Below, piece by piece: positions 25,817 to 35,099 of a stretch of DNA of 64,000 bases. Made by a program: the position numbers and the translations under genes. The DNA is from Gardnerella leopoldii. Its GTDB lineage: Bacteria > Actinomycetota > Actinomycetes > Actinomycetales > Bifidobacteriaceae. The first letter of the stretch is position 1; the number at the start of each line of letters is the position of its first letter. Location of the stretch: assembly GCF_003293675.1 (NCBI RefSeq), contig NZ_CP029984.1:62001-126000 (forward strand), in the 5' to 3' direction. The notes beneath the pieces were generated by a model. It had not been told where the DNA came from, did not search any database, and saw only the letters and a program-made list of their open reading frames with translations.

Positions 25817-28180
25817 ATGACTCAAGTGCGCTCTAGTGCCCCAGGAAAGCTTTATATTGCGGGCGAGTATGCTGTTGTTGACGGCTGTGCTGCAATTGTT
25901 GCTGCTGTTAATCGTTATGTGACGGTTAGTGTAAGTGATGAAACTTTAAACGAAGAGTTACGCGAAAATTTGCAGAAAAATGCGCCTAGTAGCAGAAATT
26001 ATTGTGGTGTGATTACCTCAGATGGCGAAAAATATAAACCGCTTCTTTGGTCGCGTGCATCCGACGGAAGTATTGAAATACAAAACGACGGAAAATATGC
26101 TTATGTGCTCGCTGCAATGTGCGTAGTCGACGCTTATGCTAGTGAGGAATGTGCGCCAAATATTAACCGCAAAAGTTACAATGTGTATATTTCTAGCGAA
26201 CTTGATGATGTAAAAACTGGTAGAAAATACGGTCTTGGATCTTCTGCTGCGGTAACTGTTGCGGTTATTCGCGCGTTGTGCAAATGGTATGATTTGAATC
26301 TTTCGACTCCAGAAATTTGCAAGTTAGCGTTAATTGCGTCGTCGAGTGTTAAAAAATCCGGAAGCGGTGGAGACGTTGCTGCCAGCTCTTATGGCGGTTG
26401 GATTATGTATCGCGCGTATAACCGCGAGTGGCTTGAAGCTGAGCTTACGCTAGTAAAATCCGGATGCTCTGATTTCAGTGAGTTGTTGCACAAAAAGTGG
26501 CCGCGACTGGAAGTTAAGCGTTTAAATGTAGATAAGTCGCTAAAACTTTTAGTCGGCTGGACTGGTTCTCCTGCGTCTAGCGCAAAGCTAGTAAGTAGCG
26601 TAGAAAGTAGCGTTAAAACTAGTACGGAAAGTAGCGTTGAAAGTAACGCTGAAAATAACGTTGAAAGTAACGTCGAAACTAGTGCTTTTGACAAAAAAAT
26701 TAAATCTTTTACTTACGAAGATTTTTGCAAACAAAGTGAGATTTGCGTGCAAAAACTTGCGCGCGCAATTGAAAAGTTTGAAATAAGCGAAATCTATAGC
26801 GGTTTTGCTCAAAATCGTGCGTTGTTGCAAAAATTAAGTGCTCTTACTGGAACTGTTATCGAAACGCGTGAACTTACAAAATTTATTGAAATTGCGACTT
26901 GTGCCGGTATTCCTGCAAAAACTAGCGGTGCAGGCGGAGGAGATTGCGCAATTGCGCTGTCGACAATTTATGACAATAATGTAATTGAAACTATGAAATC
27001 TACTTGGGAAGCCAATGGAATAAAGCCATTGAATATTGATGTTACGGAAATTTTTGGAACTGGTAAGCCTTCTGAAAATATTGTATTAGACGCGTTTGCT
27101 AAGCGTAACGAGCTTAATATGCAATCTGCTCAATCTTGCATAATACAAAACCGAAAAGACGCGCATATTGCGCTTGCGGACAAGCAGTATAAAACTCGTG
27201 CAGATTCAGATTTTGACAAAGTGCGTTTTGTGCCGAATGCTTTGCCGCAAGTTGCGCTTGAAGAAATTGACGATAGCGTGAGCGTGCTAGGAAGTGAAGT
27301 ATGCGATTCTGTGCGTTGGTGCTCGCCGATATATATTAACGCAATGACCGGCGGAAGTGATGCTGCTAAAAAAGTGAATGCAAGTCTTGCTAGAGTTGCT
27401 GCAAAAAATTCTGTTGCTATGGCGAGTGGATCTTTGAGTGCTGCTCTTCGAGACGAAACTTTACTCAGCACTTTCAGTGTCATAAGAAGCGAAAATCCAC
27501 ACGGATTTGTGATGGCAAATGTTAGCGCTGGAACTAGCGCGTCTGATGCATTGCGTGCTGTAAACATGATTCATGCGAATGCGTTACAAGTGCATTTAAA
27601 TGCTGCACAAGAGTTGGTTATGCAAGAAGGAGATCGCGATTTTCGAAATTGGTTGCGCAATATTGAGTCTATTGTCAGTGCGTGCGAAGCTCTAAAAGTG
27701 CCTGTGATTGTGAAGGAAACTGGATGCGGAATTTCTGCTAAAGATGTTCAGCGTCTTAAAGATGTTGGAGTGCGCACTGTAGATGTTTCTGGTCGTGGTG
27801 GAACTAATTTTGTAACAATAGAGAATGCTCGCAGGAACTTAGGCGACTGTGATTATTTGGTTGATTGGGGTCTTACTACTGTTGAGTCGCTGGTTGACAT
27901 ACGCAAGTGTGATTCGTTAAAAAATATGGAAGTTTTCGCAAGTGGAGGAGTTCGCACGCCTTTGGATGTTGTGCGCGCGTTGGCTTTGGGTGCTTCTGCA
28001 GTTGGTGTCGCTGGCGAGTTTTTGCATACGCTTATGCATGAAGGTGAGGACGCGCTTTCTTTGCAAATTGATAACTGGAAGAAGCAAATTAGGGTGATTA
28101 TGGCGCTTCTTGGATGCAAGACAGTTAAGGATTTACAAGAAAAGACTGAGTTTGTGCGTGCGGATTGTCTTGGTAAGTGA
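25817..28180 (+). CDS. Phosphomevalonate kinase fused to type 2 isopentenyl-diphosphate isomerase
   Basis: One 787-residue frame carries two consecutive enzymes. Residues 1-410 are a GHMP phosphomevalonate kinase (RSSAPGKLYIAGEYAVVDG, YGLGSSAAVTVAVIRAL, KTSGAGGGDCAIAL). Residues 435-787 are a complete FMN-dependent IDI-2/Fni (RKDAHI, INAMTGGS, HLNAAQE, VKETGCGIS, DVSGRGGTNF). The kinase has a Ser/Glu/Asn repeat insertion near 26590-26685. All expected motifs of both enzymes are present, so the protein should make mevalonate diphosphate and also isomerise IPP and DMAPP. No frame break was seen at the junction. Confidence 0.9.
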   Translation: MTQVRSSAPGKLYIAGEYAVVDGCAAIVAAVNRYVTVSVSDETLNEELRENLQKNAPSSRNYCGVITSDGEKYKPLLWSRASDGSIEIQNDGKYAYVLAAMCVVDAYASEECAPNINRKSYNVYISSELDDVKTGRKYGLGSSAAVTVAVIRALCKWYDLNLSTPEICKLALIASSSVKKSGSGGDVAASSYGGWIMYRAYNREWLEAELTLVKSGCSDFSELLHKKWPRLEVKRLNVDKSLKLLVGWTGSPASSAKLVSSVESSVKTSTESSVESNAENNVESNVETSAFDKKIKSFTYEDFCKQSEICVQKLARAIEKFEISEIYSGFAQNRALLQKLSALTGTVIETRELTKFIEIATCAGIPAKTSGAGGGDCAIALSTIYDNNVIETMKSTWEANGIKPLNIDVTEIFGTGKPSENIVLDAFAKRNELNMQSAQSCIIQNRKDAHIALADKQYKTRADSDFDKVRFVPNALPQVALEEIDDSVSVLGSEVCDSVRWCSPIYINAMTGGSDAAKKVNASLARVAAKNSVAMASGSLSAALRDETLLSTFSVIRSENPHGFVMANVSAGTSASDALRAVNMIHANALQVHLNAAQELVMQEGDRDFRNWLRNIESIVSACEALKVPVIVKETGCGISAKDVQRLKDVGVRTVDVSGRGGTNFVTIENARRNLGDCDYLVDWGLTTVESLVDIRKCDSLKNMEVFASGGVRTPLDVVRALALGASAVGVAGEFLHTLMHEGEDALSLQIDNWKKQIRVIMALLGCKTVKDLQEKTEFVRADCLGK
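26590..26685 (+). repeat. Tandem repeat inside the phosphomevalonate kinase domain
   Basis: Imperfect copies of GAAAGTAGCGTT-type units, translating to SSVES / SNAEN / NVESN-like segments. They form an in-frame low-complexity loop in an otherwise conserved kinase. Confidence 0.7.
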
Positions 28181-28307
28181 TATACTTGTGTAGTTGTGCG
28201 TTCAAGCGTGCTTATTTGTTTATGCAATGTGCGTAAGTAATTTGCGTAAGTAGTTCGTGTGTTTGAATGACGCAAGACTTGCAAGTCAAAGAAAATAGGA
28301 GTCCATT

Positions 28308-28502
28308 ATGGCAGCTCGTTGCGCAGTATGTGGCAAGGGACCGCAGACCGGTTTCAGCGTTTCACATTCGCACATTCGCAATAAGCGCACCTTCCGCCCG
28401 AACCTTCAGCCGGTTCGCACCACCATTGATGGCGAAAACGTTCGCCTTCGTGTGTGCGTAAAATGCATTAAGGCAGGCAAGGTTCAGCGCGTTGAGGCGT
28501 GA
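28308..28502 (+). CDS. rpmB: 50S ribosomal protein L28, zinc form
   Basis: Large-subunit protein of 64 residues. CAVCGKGP near the N-terminus and CVKC near the C-terminus make the four-cysteine zinc form. [16 protein letters not shown] is the conserved core. GGAGTCC precedes the ATG. It stands alone, followed by a terminator, just upstream of recG, a common neighbour pair. Confidence 0.96.
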   Translation: MAARCAVCGKGPQTGFSVSHSHIRNKRTFRPNLQPVRTTIDGENVRLRVCVKCIKAGKVQRVEA

Positions 28503-28521
28503 ATCGCGTGTTAAATGTAAG

Positions 28522-28549
28522 GCCCTGAGCAGTGCTCGGGGCTTTTTTG
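28522..28549 (+). terminator. Intrinsic terminator after rpmB
   Basis: GCCCTGAGC / GCTCGGGGC stem with a short AGT loop and six T. Confidence 0.92.
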
Positions 28550-28611
28550 TATTTGCATATTTTTTCGCGCGCACGTTATATTCCTGATTGCGGATGATTT
28601 ATAATCGAAAT

Positions 28612-31047
28612 ATGCTAAATACGCCCACGAACTCAGCCAAAATGCATACTTCGCTTTCTGCGATAATCAGCAATAAGCGACGCGTTTCTGCATTAAAATC
28701 TTTGGGCATAGTCACAGTCGAAGACGCGTTAACTTACTACCCGTTTAGAGTTACAAATCCACTGAGAATTGCGAACTTAAAAGATGTAAAAATTGGCGAA
28801 GAAGTGGCTTTCTATGCGCAAGTTCAGTCAATTAACGTTGTGCCTATGAACGCTCGTCGCGGTTTTAGAATCGAAATTAACGTTTTGCAAGATATGCAAG
28901 CAGTAGCTCAACTTATTTATTTTTCTAAAAATCGTCAATACGCTCAGTGGCTTTCTGCAAAGATGCATGTTGACGAAATGGTTGTTGTTGGCGGCACGTC
29001 TAGCGCTTTTAATGGTAAATTGCAATTTACGCATCCTCAAATTTTAACCGTATCTGCTGTAGAAGAAAGCGATAGCTTACATCAATCTCGCGATACTGTA
29101 AGAAGTGTGGAAGATGGTTTGGCGCGTATGAGTGCTCCTATGCCCGTGTATCATGCAAATTCGCGAATCTCTAGTGAGCATATTCACGAAACTATACTTT
29201 CTATACTTTCTGCACTTTCTAAAGATTCTGAAGATTTCGCAGCTTCCGCAGATTCTAAAGATTCCGCAACTTGCACTACTGAATCCCTGCAAATCCCAAA
29301 CATTACGCCTGAATCAGTGCTAAAAAAACGTAACCTCATGACTAGAGCGTCAGCAATATACTCAATTCATAATCCGCAATCAGTTGACGAATTTTACAAA
29401 GCTGTTGACTCGTTGCGCTATGAAGAAGCTTTTATTTCCCAAGTAGCTGTATTGCGATCTCGTGAAGATTCTAAAGACAATCAAGCAAAATCCTGTAATA
29501 ATTCTCTTATAAGAAATGAATTTGTGGAAAGTTTGCCGTTTGAGCTTACTGCAGGTCAAAAAGATGTAATTGATGAGATTGTACGTGACATGCGTGAGCG
29601 CCATCCGATGCGTCGCTTGCTTCAAGGTGAAGTTGGTTCCGGAAAAACAGTTGTTGCGCTCGCTGCAATGCTTGAGGCAGTTGGATCAGGATATCAGGCT
29701 GTGCTTGTGGCTCCTACTCAAGTTCTGGCGTCTCAACATGCCGAAAATTTGCGCCAAATGATTGCGCGCGCGAATCTAAAAGTGCCTGTAATCGTAGTAA
29801 CTGGCGGCATGAGACTTGCGGATCGCAGACGTGCGCTAGCGAGTGTTGCAAGTGGGGAGCCTTCGCTTATTGTTGCAACTCATGCAGCGTTCTCGTCGAC
29901 TTTTAAGCCGACTAATTTAGCTTTGGTAATTATTGATGAGCAACATCGTTTTGGTGTTGAGCAGCGCGATGTTTTGTTACGCAAAATGAGTGTAGATCCG
30001 CATGATAGTGCTGAAAAGTCTTTTACACCGCATCTTTTAGTAATGACTGCAACGCCTATTCCGCGCTCTGCTGCTATGACGTGGTTCGGTGATTTGGATG
30101 CTTCATATTTAACTGAATTGCCTGGAGGCAGAAAACCTATTCGCACTTTTGTTGTACAAGAATCGGATGCGAATACTATGGCGAGAATGTTTGCGCATAT
30201 TCGTGCTCGCATTGATGCAGGTGAGCGTGCGTATGTTGTTTGCGCGCATATTGATGATGATTTTAATGAGGATTCTGGTAGGGATTCTGGTAGGGATTCT
30301 GGTAGGGATTCTGGTAGGGATTCTGGTAGTGCTTCTGCTAGGGATTTTGATAGCGATGAATCTGAAGGTTTTGAAGATGTTTCGCAATCTGTGCAATCTA
30401 ATCAATCTGAAGAAAATAGCGCAGATTCTTTGCGTAAACTTCACACAGTTAACGGCATTTTGAAGCGGCTTTCAGCTTTGCCGCAATTTAAAGGCGTTAC
30501 TTTTGCTAAGCTTACTGGTCGCGACGATGATGCTACAAAACGCGAAACGATGGAACATTTTGCACGCGGAGATGTGCAAGTTCTTGTTGCTACAACGGTT
30601 ATTGAGGTCGGTGTTGATGTGCCTCAAGCGAGTTGCATTGTGATTTTTGACGCGGATCGTTTTGGCCTTGCACAATTGCATCAGTTGCGTGGACGTGTTG
30701 GGCGTGGTGGCACGAATTCTTGGGCATTTTTGGTTGCGCAAACTGAGGATGGAAGTCTTGCTCAAGAACGTTTGCAAGTTGTTGAAAATTCGCTAGATGG
30801 TGCCGTAATTGCTAAAAAAGATTTGGAATTGCGCAATGTTGGCGATGTTCTTGGCGATAAGCAGTCGGGTGGTCGCTCGAGTTTGAAGATTTTGCGAGTT
30901 GTTAAGGATGCAAAGATTATCGCTATGGCTCGTGAAGATGCGTTGGAGACTTTGCAAAAAGACGCTCATCTTGTTTCGTTGCCGTATCTTGCAGGTGCAG
31001 TGCTTGATTTTACGAGAGGCGGAAGTACGCAAATCGTAAGCAATTAA
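28612..31047 (+). CDS. recG: ATP-dependent DNA helicase RecG
   Basis: Reverses stalled forks and processes Holliday junctions. An N-terminal wedge/OB region is followed by the helicase core: motif I GEVGSGKTVVALAAM, motif II DEQHRFGVEQR, motif III TATPIPRS and motif VI QLRGRVGRG. It is 811 residues, some 100 longer than usual. The excess includes a Ser/Asp/Ala stretch near 29215-29285 and a DSGR repeat followed by an acidic stretch near 30271-30420. The ATG at 28612 is 7 bases after a TATAAT box (28600-28605) and has no Shine-Dalgarno sequence, so the message is likely leaderless. Confidence 0.93.
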   Translation: MLNTPTNSAKMHTSLSAIISNKRRVSALKSLGIVTVEDALTYYPFRVTNPLRIANLKDVKIGEEVAFYAQVQSINVVPMNARRGFRIEINVLQDMQAVAQLIYFSKNRQYAQWLSAKMHVDEMVVVGGTSSAFNGKLQFTHPQILTVSAVEESDSLHQSRDTVRSVEDGLARMSAPMPVYHANSRISSEHIHETILSILSALSKDSEDFAASADSKDSATCTTESLQIPNITPESVLKKRNLMTRASAIYSIHNPQSVDEFYKAVDSLRYEEAFISQVAVLRSREDSKDNQAKSCNNSLIRNEFVESLPFELTAGQKDVIDEIVRDMRERHPMRRLLQGEVGSGKTVVALAAMLEAVGSGYQAVLVAPTQVLASQHAENLRQMIARANLKVPVIVVTGGMRLADRRRALASVASGEPSLIVATHAAFSSTFKPTNLALVIIDEQHRFGVEQRDVLLRKMSVDPHDSAEKSFTPHLLVMTATPIPRSAAMTWFGDLDASYLTELPGGRKPIRTFVVQESDANTMARMFAHIRARIDAGERAYVVCAHIDDDFNEDSGRDSGRDSGRDSGRDSGSASARDFDSDESEGFEDVSQSVQSNQSEENSADSLRKLHTVNGILKRLSALPQFKGVTFAKLTGRDDDATKRETMEHFARGDVQVLVATTVIEVGVDVPQASCIVIFDADRFGLAQLHQLRGRVGRGGTNSWAFLVAQTEDGSLAQERLQVVENSLDGAVIAKKDLELRNVGDVLGDKQSGGRSSLKILRVVKDAKIIAMAREDALETLQKDAHLVSLPYLAGAVLDFTRGGSTQIVSN
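30271..30330 (+). repeat. 12-bp tandem repeat (5 copies) in recG
   Basis: Five copies of GATTCTGGTAGG (the last ends GT) in frame, encoding DSGR four times and DSGS. Because 12 is a multiple of 3, copy-number change would not break the frame. Confidence 0.95.
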
Positions 31048-31336
31048 AATTCTAAAGTTCTGAATTTGCTCGCAAAATATCTTATAAAATTAAAATATTG
31101 TATGAATAAAATATCCTATAAAGAAAAGTATAAAGAAAAAATTATTGCATATTTATGCACTTAATTTAGTAAAAAATACTGTAAGAAACTATTTTTAATT
31201 GATAATTAATATCAACTTTTGTTAGATATAATATAAAAAAACAACAAAATTACATAAATTTACGTGCATATTATGAGAATTGTGAATATCCTAGATAGTA
31301 GGCATCATTTGTAATCACAATAGAGATGAGGCGACA
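31048..31336. promoter_or_regulatory. Very AT-rich leader of the nucleoside-salvage cluster
   Basis: No gene. It is mostly A and T. It contains an interrupted dyad TTGAT-N7-ATCAA at 31199-31215, just upstream of a TATAAT at about 31227, positioned like an operator over a promoter. The downstream kinase has its own helix-turn-helix domain, so autoregulation is possible. Confidence 0.45.
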
Positions 31337-32485
31337 ATGACTGAACGCGAACAACAAATCTTGACTTGGATTCAACAAAACCCGATGATTAGCCAGCAGG
31401 AACTTGCAAATCTCGCAGGAATTACTCGTTCAGGTGTGGCCGCTCATATTTCCAATTTAATTCGCAAAGGCTATTTACGAGGTAAGGGATATATTGTTAC
31501 TCCTCCAAGTTATGTGACTGTTGTTGGCGGAATTAGCATGGATGTTCTTGGCATTGCTTGCGGAGATTTGATGGATTATACGTCTAATGCCTCCCACGTG
31601 CGCTACATGCTAGGCGGTGTTGGAAGGAATATTGCAGTCGCGTTGGAGCGTCTTAATATTCGCACAAGCATGGTTTCTGTGTACGGTGGCGATCACAACG
31701 GAGAGCTTTTCCGCATTGATGCTGCTGCAAACGGCTTAGATATCGGTTATGCGAAGCAACTTCCTGAGTCGATGACTGCTTCGTACATGTATGTTGGTGA
31801 CGCTTCTGGTCAGCGTTTGCTTGCTTTAGACGATATGAGTATTTACGATCACATGACTCCCGATTTTTTGCGTGAGCGCATGTCTATTATTGAAAATGCT
31901 GATATTTTGGTGTTGGATACTAATATTCCGCAAAAGTCAATTGAGTGGCTATGTGACCGTTATCGCCGTCCTATTGTTGTTCGTGCAGTTACGGATGCAA
32001 AAGCTCCTCGAGTGCTTTCTAGATTGTCTCGTATTGACACTCTTATTTTAGATACTGCTGAATCGCAGGCTCTAACTGGCATTAATGCTGTTGACGAGCG
32101 TTCTGCAATTCGCTGTGCGAATGTGCTTTTAAAGCGTGGAGTAAAACGTGTATTTGTAAATGCCGGTCGCGCAGGAGTTGCTTATGGTGTTGCAGATGAG
32201 GGAGTGTCGTTCTATCCTGTCCCAGTTAAGCGAGTCCAGAGAATGATGCTAACTCGCGGAAATAGCAATGCTGGTGTTAAAGCAGTTGGCAACGACAACG
32301 GTTCTAGCGATGCTGCTACTGCGGCGCTTATTTACGCGCGATATAACGAATTTGATTCTTCAAAAACTGGCAGATTTGCGGTTGCTGCTGCAGCTTTGAA
32401 TACTGAATCTATGCAGCCTGTACATGAGTCGTTTAATCCAGAACTTATTTCTCAACGCATGACGAATATTCATGAGCATGCTTAA
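31337..32485 (+). CDS. PfkB-family (ribo/pseudouridine-type) kinase with N-terminal HTH
   Basis: Residues 1-60 are a winged helix-turn-helix (QQELANLAGITRSGVAAHISNL). Residues 65-370 are a PfkB sugar/nucleoside kinase (VTVVGGISMDVLG, GGVGRNIAVALERL). The usual GAGD catalytic motif appears as GSSD in NGSSDAATAALIYA, so the Asp is kept but the anion-hole glycines are changed. The HTH-PfkB layout is shared with pseudouridine kinase and related enzymes. The nucleoside hydrolase next door suggests it phosphorylates ribose or a nucleoside. 382 residues. Confidence 0.82.
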   Translation: MTEREQQILTWIQQNPMISQQELANLAGITRSGVAAHISNLIRKGYLRGKGYIVTPPSYVTVVGGISMDVLGIACGDLMDYTSNASHVRYMLGGVGRNIAVALERLNIRTSMVSVYGGDHNGELFRIDAAANGLDIGYAKQLPESMTASYMYVGDASGQRLLALDDMSIYDHMTPDFLRERMSIIENADILVLDTNIPQKSIEWLCDRYRRPIVVRAVTDAKAPRVLSRLSRIDTLILDTAESQALTGINAVDERSAIRCANVLLKRGVKRVFVNAGRAGVAYGVADEGVSFYPVPVKRVQRMMLTRGNSNAGVKAVGNDNGSSDAATAALIYARYNEFDSSKTGRFAVAAAALNTESMQPVHESFNPELISQRMTNIHEHA

Positions 32486-32557
32486 TTTTGCGTTCTTATG
32501 CGAAGTGCATTCGTCACGATTTGCTTCCAAAATACATGTGCTTATGAAGGAGTTAGT

Positions 32558-33496
32558 ATGACTTCCATCATCCTAGATTGTGACCCTGGTCATGACGATG
32601 CGATGGCAATTTTATTAGCTGTTGGCAATCCTAGTATCGATTTGCTCGGCGTAACTACGGTTGGTGGAAATCAAAGCCTAGAAAAAGTAACATACAATGC
32701 TCGAGCAACTCTAGAAATAGCTCATGCAACTAATATTCCAGTTCATGCCGGATGCGACCGTCCTATGGTTCGTCCTCTAAAAGTTGCTGCTGCTGTTCAT
32801 GGAGAAACAGGATTAGACGGAGCAAATATTCCAGTGCCAACTAAACCTTTGGATAAAGGGCATGCTGTTAACTGGATTATTGACACAATTATGAGCCATG
32901 AGCCTGGCACAATTACGCTTGTACCAACTGGACCTCTTACGAATATTGCTATGGCTGTGCGAATGGAGCCTAGAATTGTCAGCCGCGTTAAAGAAGTAGT
33001 TCTTATGGGTGGCGGCTATCATAGTGGCAATTGTAGTGCTGTTGCTGAGTTTAATATTAAGACGGATCCTGAAGCTGCGCATGTTGTGATTAATGAAAAT
33101 TGGCGAGTTACGATGGTCGGCTTAGATTTAACTCACCAAGCTTTGTGCACTTTAGAAATACAGAAGAAAATTAATTCTATTGGAACGCCTGTTTCTAAAT
33201 TTGCTTGCGATCTTATGGATTACTTCCGTAAAGCTTATAAGAATAATCAAGATTTTGTTGATCCTCCAGTGCATGATCCTTGCACAGTCGCTTATTTGAT
33301 CGATAAAAGTGTTATTAGCACAAGGCGTTGCCCACTTGATGTTGAAATAAACAGTGACTTAACTCTTGGCATGACCGTTGCAGATTTGCGTGGTACTGAA
33401 CCTTCTGAAGAAGAATGCCATACGCAAGTTGCTACAAAACTTGATTTCGATAAATTCTGGAATTTGATTATAGATGCGATTAAGCGCATTGGATGA
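32558..33496 (+). CDS. Ribonucleoside hydrolase (inosine-uridine preferring family)
   Basis: Hydrolyses ribonucleosides to base and ribose. It is 312 residues. The calcium-binding motif DCDPGHDDA at the N-terminus, LVPTGPLTNIAMA, MGGGYHSGNCSAVAEFNIKTDPEAA and the conserved His in HDPCTVAYL match the Rih family. The start at 32558 follows AAGGAG with a 5-base spacer and overrules a longer frame. It is preceded by the kinase and followed by an MFS transporter, together a nucleoside uptake and breakdown unit. Confidence 0.92.
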   Translation: MTSIILDCDPGHDDAMAILLAVGNPSIDLLGVTTVGGNQSLEKVTYNARATLEIAHATNIPVHAGCDRPMVRPLKVAAAVHGETGLDGANIPVPTKPLDKGHAVNWIIDTIMSHEPGTITLVPTGPLTNIAMAVRMEPRIVSRVKEVVLMGGGYHSGNCSAVAEFNIKTDPEAAHVVINENWRVTMVGLDLTHQALCTLEIQKKINSIGTPVSKFACDLMDYFRKAYKNNQDFVDPPVHDPCTVAYLIDKSVISTRRCPLDVEINSDLTLGMTVADLRGTEPSEEECHTQVATKLDFDKFWNLIIDAIKRIG

Positions 33497-33556
33497 TTGT
33501 TGGTGACTTTTGAATGACGTTTGAATGACTTTACGTAATTAAGCGGAGGTTAGATT

Positions 33557-34990
33557 ATGGCTGAGGTTGAATCTCCAACATTTTCTACGCGTATGCTAGA
33601 TAAGGGTGGACGTTCCGTTTTGGCGTTAATGGTGGCGTTTCTTGCTGCTATCTTTGCGTTCCAGCTAAACGTTTCTATGCTTTCGCCAGTATTGACGACG
33701 ATGTCAAAAGAACTTCATACTACAGATACTCAAATCGCTTTAACGCAAACAATATTCTTTACTGCTGCAGCATTATTTTCGCTATTTTTGCCGCGATTGT
33801 CTGATCTAATTGGGCGTAAAAAAGTACTTTCCGGAATTCTTATCTCAACTCTTTTTGGAAGCATTATTTCTGCGCTAGCTCAAGACGTTAATATGCTTAT
33901 GCTTGGGCGTATTTTGCAAGGTGCTTCCGGTCCTGTATTGCCAATGTGCTTAATTATGTTGCGCGTGCGCGTACAGCAAGAAAAAAGTTACGCAAAGTTG
34001 ATGGCAATATTAAGTTCCGTAAATGGCGGTATTGCTGGATTTGATGCTTTATTAGGTGGTTGGCTTGCCAGTAAATACGGATTCCGTTCTGTTTTCTGGA
34101 TTATGGCTTCAATCGCAGCTATTGCTGTTATTATGATTATTGTTTTAGCTGATGAATCTCGCTCGGATGCTACTAGCAGAATGGATTGGCTAGGAGTTGT
34201 AACGCTCGGAATTGCGTTTCTTGCAATATATCTTTCTATTAATGAACTTAGTAATAAACTAGCTAAATCTAACTGGCTTATGGTGCTTATTCTTGTGCTT
34301 GTTGCTGTGCTGTTTTTCGCAATATTCTGGAAAATCGAAGTTTTAAGCGCGGCTCCGCTGGTTTCTACAACATATATGAAGCAGCGTCGTACATGGGGTT
34401 TGCTTTTGTGCACTTTATTGACAATGACTGGCGTGTTTGCTTTGATAAATGGCGTTGTGATAAAGCTTGCTAACGATAGTAAGTTTGGTGCAAATATTGG
34501 CACAAATATGGTAAGTTTCGTAACTCTTACTCCTTACGCAATTATTGGGCTATTGTTTGGCACTATTTCGGGCGTGCTTGCTGCAAATTACGGGTACAGG
34601 CTTGTGTTGCGTATTGGAATTGCGTTTAGCATGATTTGTGTTGCTTTTGGTGTGTATGTTGCTTATATGCCGTCTGCTTGGGCTTTGGTGCTGTTTTCAG
34701 TGTGGGTAGGTGTGAGCTATTCTGGCATGGCAAATATTATGCTTAATGGCTTAGGTATTGTGCTTTCTCCAAAAGATAATCCGGGATACTTGCCGGGTAT
34801 GAATGCTGGAGCTTTTAATTTGGGAGCCGGCTTAAGTTTTGCAATTTTGTATGCTGTGATGACGAATGTTGCGTCTTTGAGTGGCGTAACATGCGGATAC
34901 GCTGCTGCGATGGTTGCCGGCGTCGTTTTGCTCGCTTTTGCGCTCGCTTGCTCGTTCTTAATTCCGGATCCTAAGGCGGCGGATAAGTAA
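33557..34990 (+). CDS. MFS transporter (likely nucleoside or base/drug type)
   Basis: Polytopic membrane protein of 477 residues with 12-14 predicted membrane segments. The MFS loop 2-3 motif is present as RLSDLIGRKKVLSG. GGAGGTT precedes the ATG. By context after the nucleoside hydrolase it may import nucleosides, but the sequence resembles drug:H+ antiporters as well, so substrate is inferred only from position. 52-bp array E starts just after the stop. Confidence 0.85.
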   Translation: MAEVESPTFSTRMLDKGGRSVLALMVAFLAAIFAFQLNVSMLSPVLTTMSKELHTTDTQIALTQTIFFTAAALFSLFLPRLSDLIGRKKVLSGILISTLFGSIISALAQDVNMLMLGRILQGASGPVLPMCLIMLRVRVQQEKSYAKLMAILSSVNGGIAGFDALLGGWLASKYGFRSVFWIMASIAAIAVIMIIVLADESRSDATSRMDWLGVVTLGIAFLAIYLSINELSNKLAKSNWLMVLILVLVAVLFFAIFWKIEVLSAAPLVSTTYMKQRRTWGLLLCTLLTMTGVFALINGVVIKLANDSKFGANIGTNMVSFVTLTPYAIIGLLFGTISGVLAANYGYRLVLRIGIAFSMICVAFGVYVAYMPSAWALVLFSVWVGVSYSGMANIMLNGLGIVLSPKDNPGYLPGMNAGAFNLGAGLSFAILYAVMTNVASLSGVTCGYAAAMVAGVVLLAFALACSFLIPDPKAADK

Positions 34991-34993
34991 TAT

Positions 34994-35063
34994 TGTAAAG
35001 TTTCTGCCGTTTTTTGGCGCGTAGCCGACCGAAACTTTACACGTACGTAAAGTTTCTGCCGCC
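34994..35063. repeat. 52-bp dyad array E (2 units)
   Basis: Anchors at 34994 and 35046, exactly 52 bp apart, starting 3 bases after the MFS stop codon. This is the minimal array: one half-site GTAAAGTTTCTGCCG, a middle GCGCGTAGCC, and a full dyad CTTTAC-N6-GTAAAG ending in TTTCTGCCGCC. Confidence 0.9.
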
Positions 35064-35099
35064 ACGTGCGTGTCTGCAGGTTCCAGCTAAGCTATAAGT

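Noticed and set aside
25817..28180. Kinase-isomerase fusion as a sequencing frameshift artefact
   Set aside because: The frame is open through the linker and no overlapping stop or start signal with a ribosome-binding site is seen at the junction.
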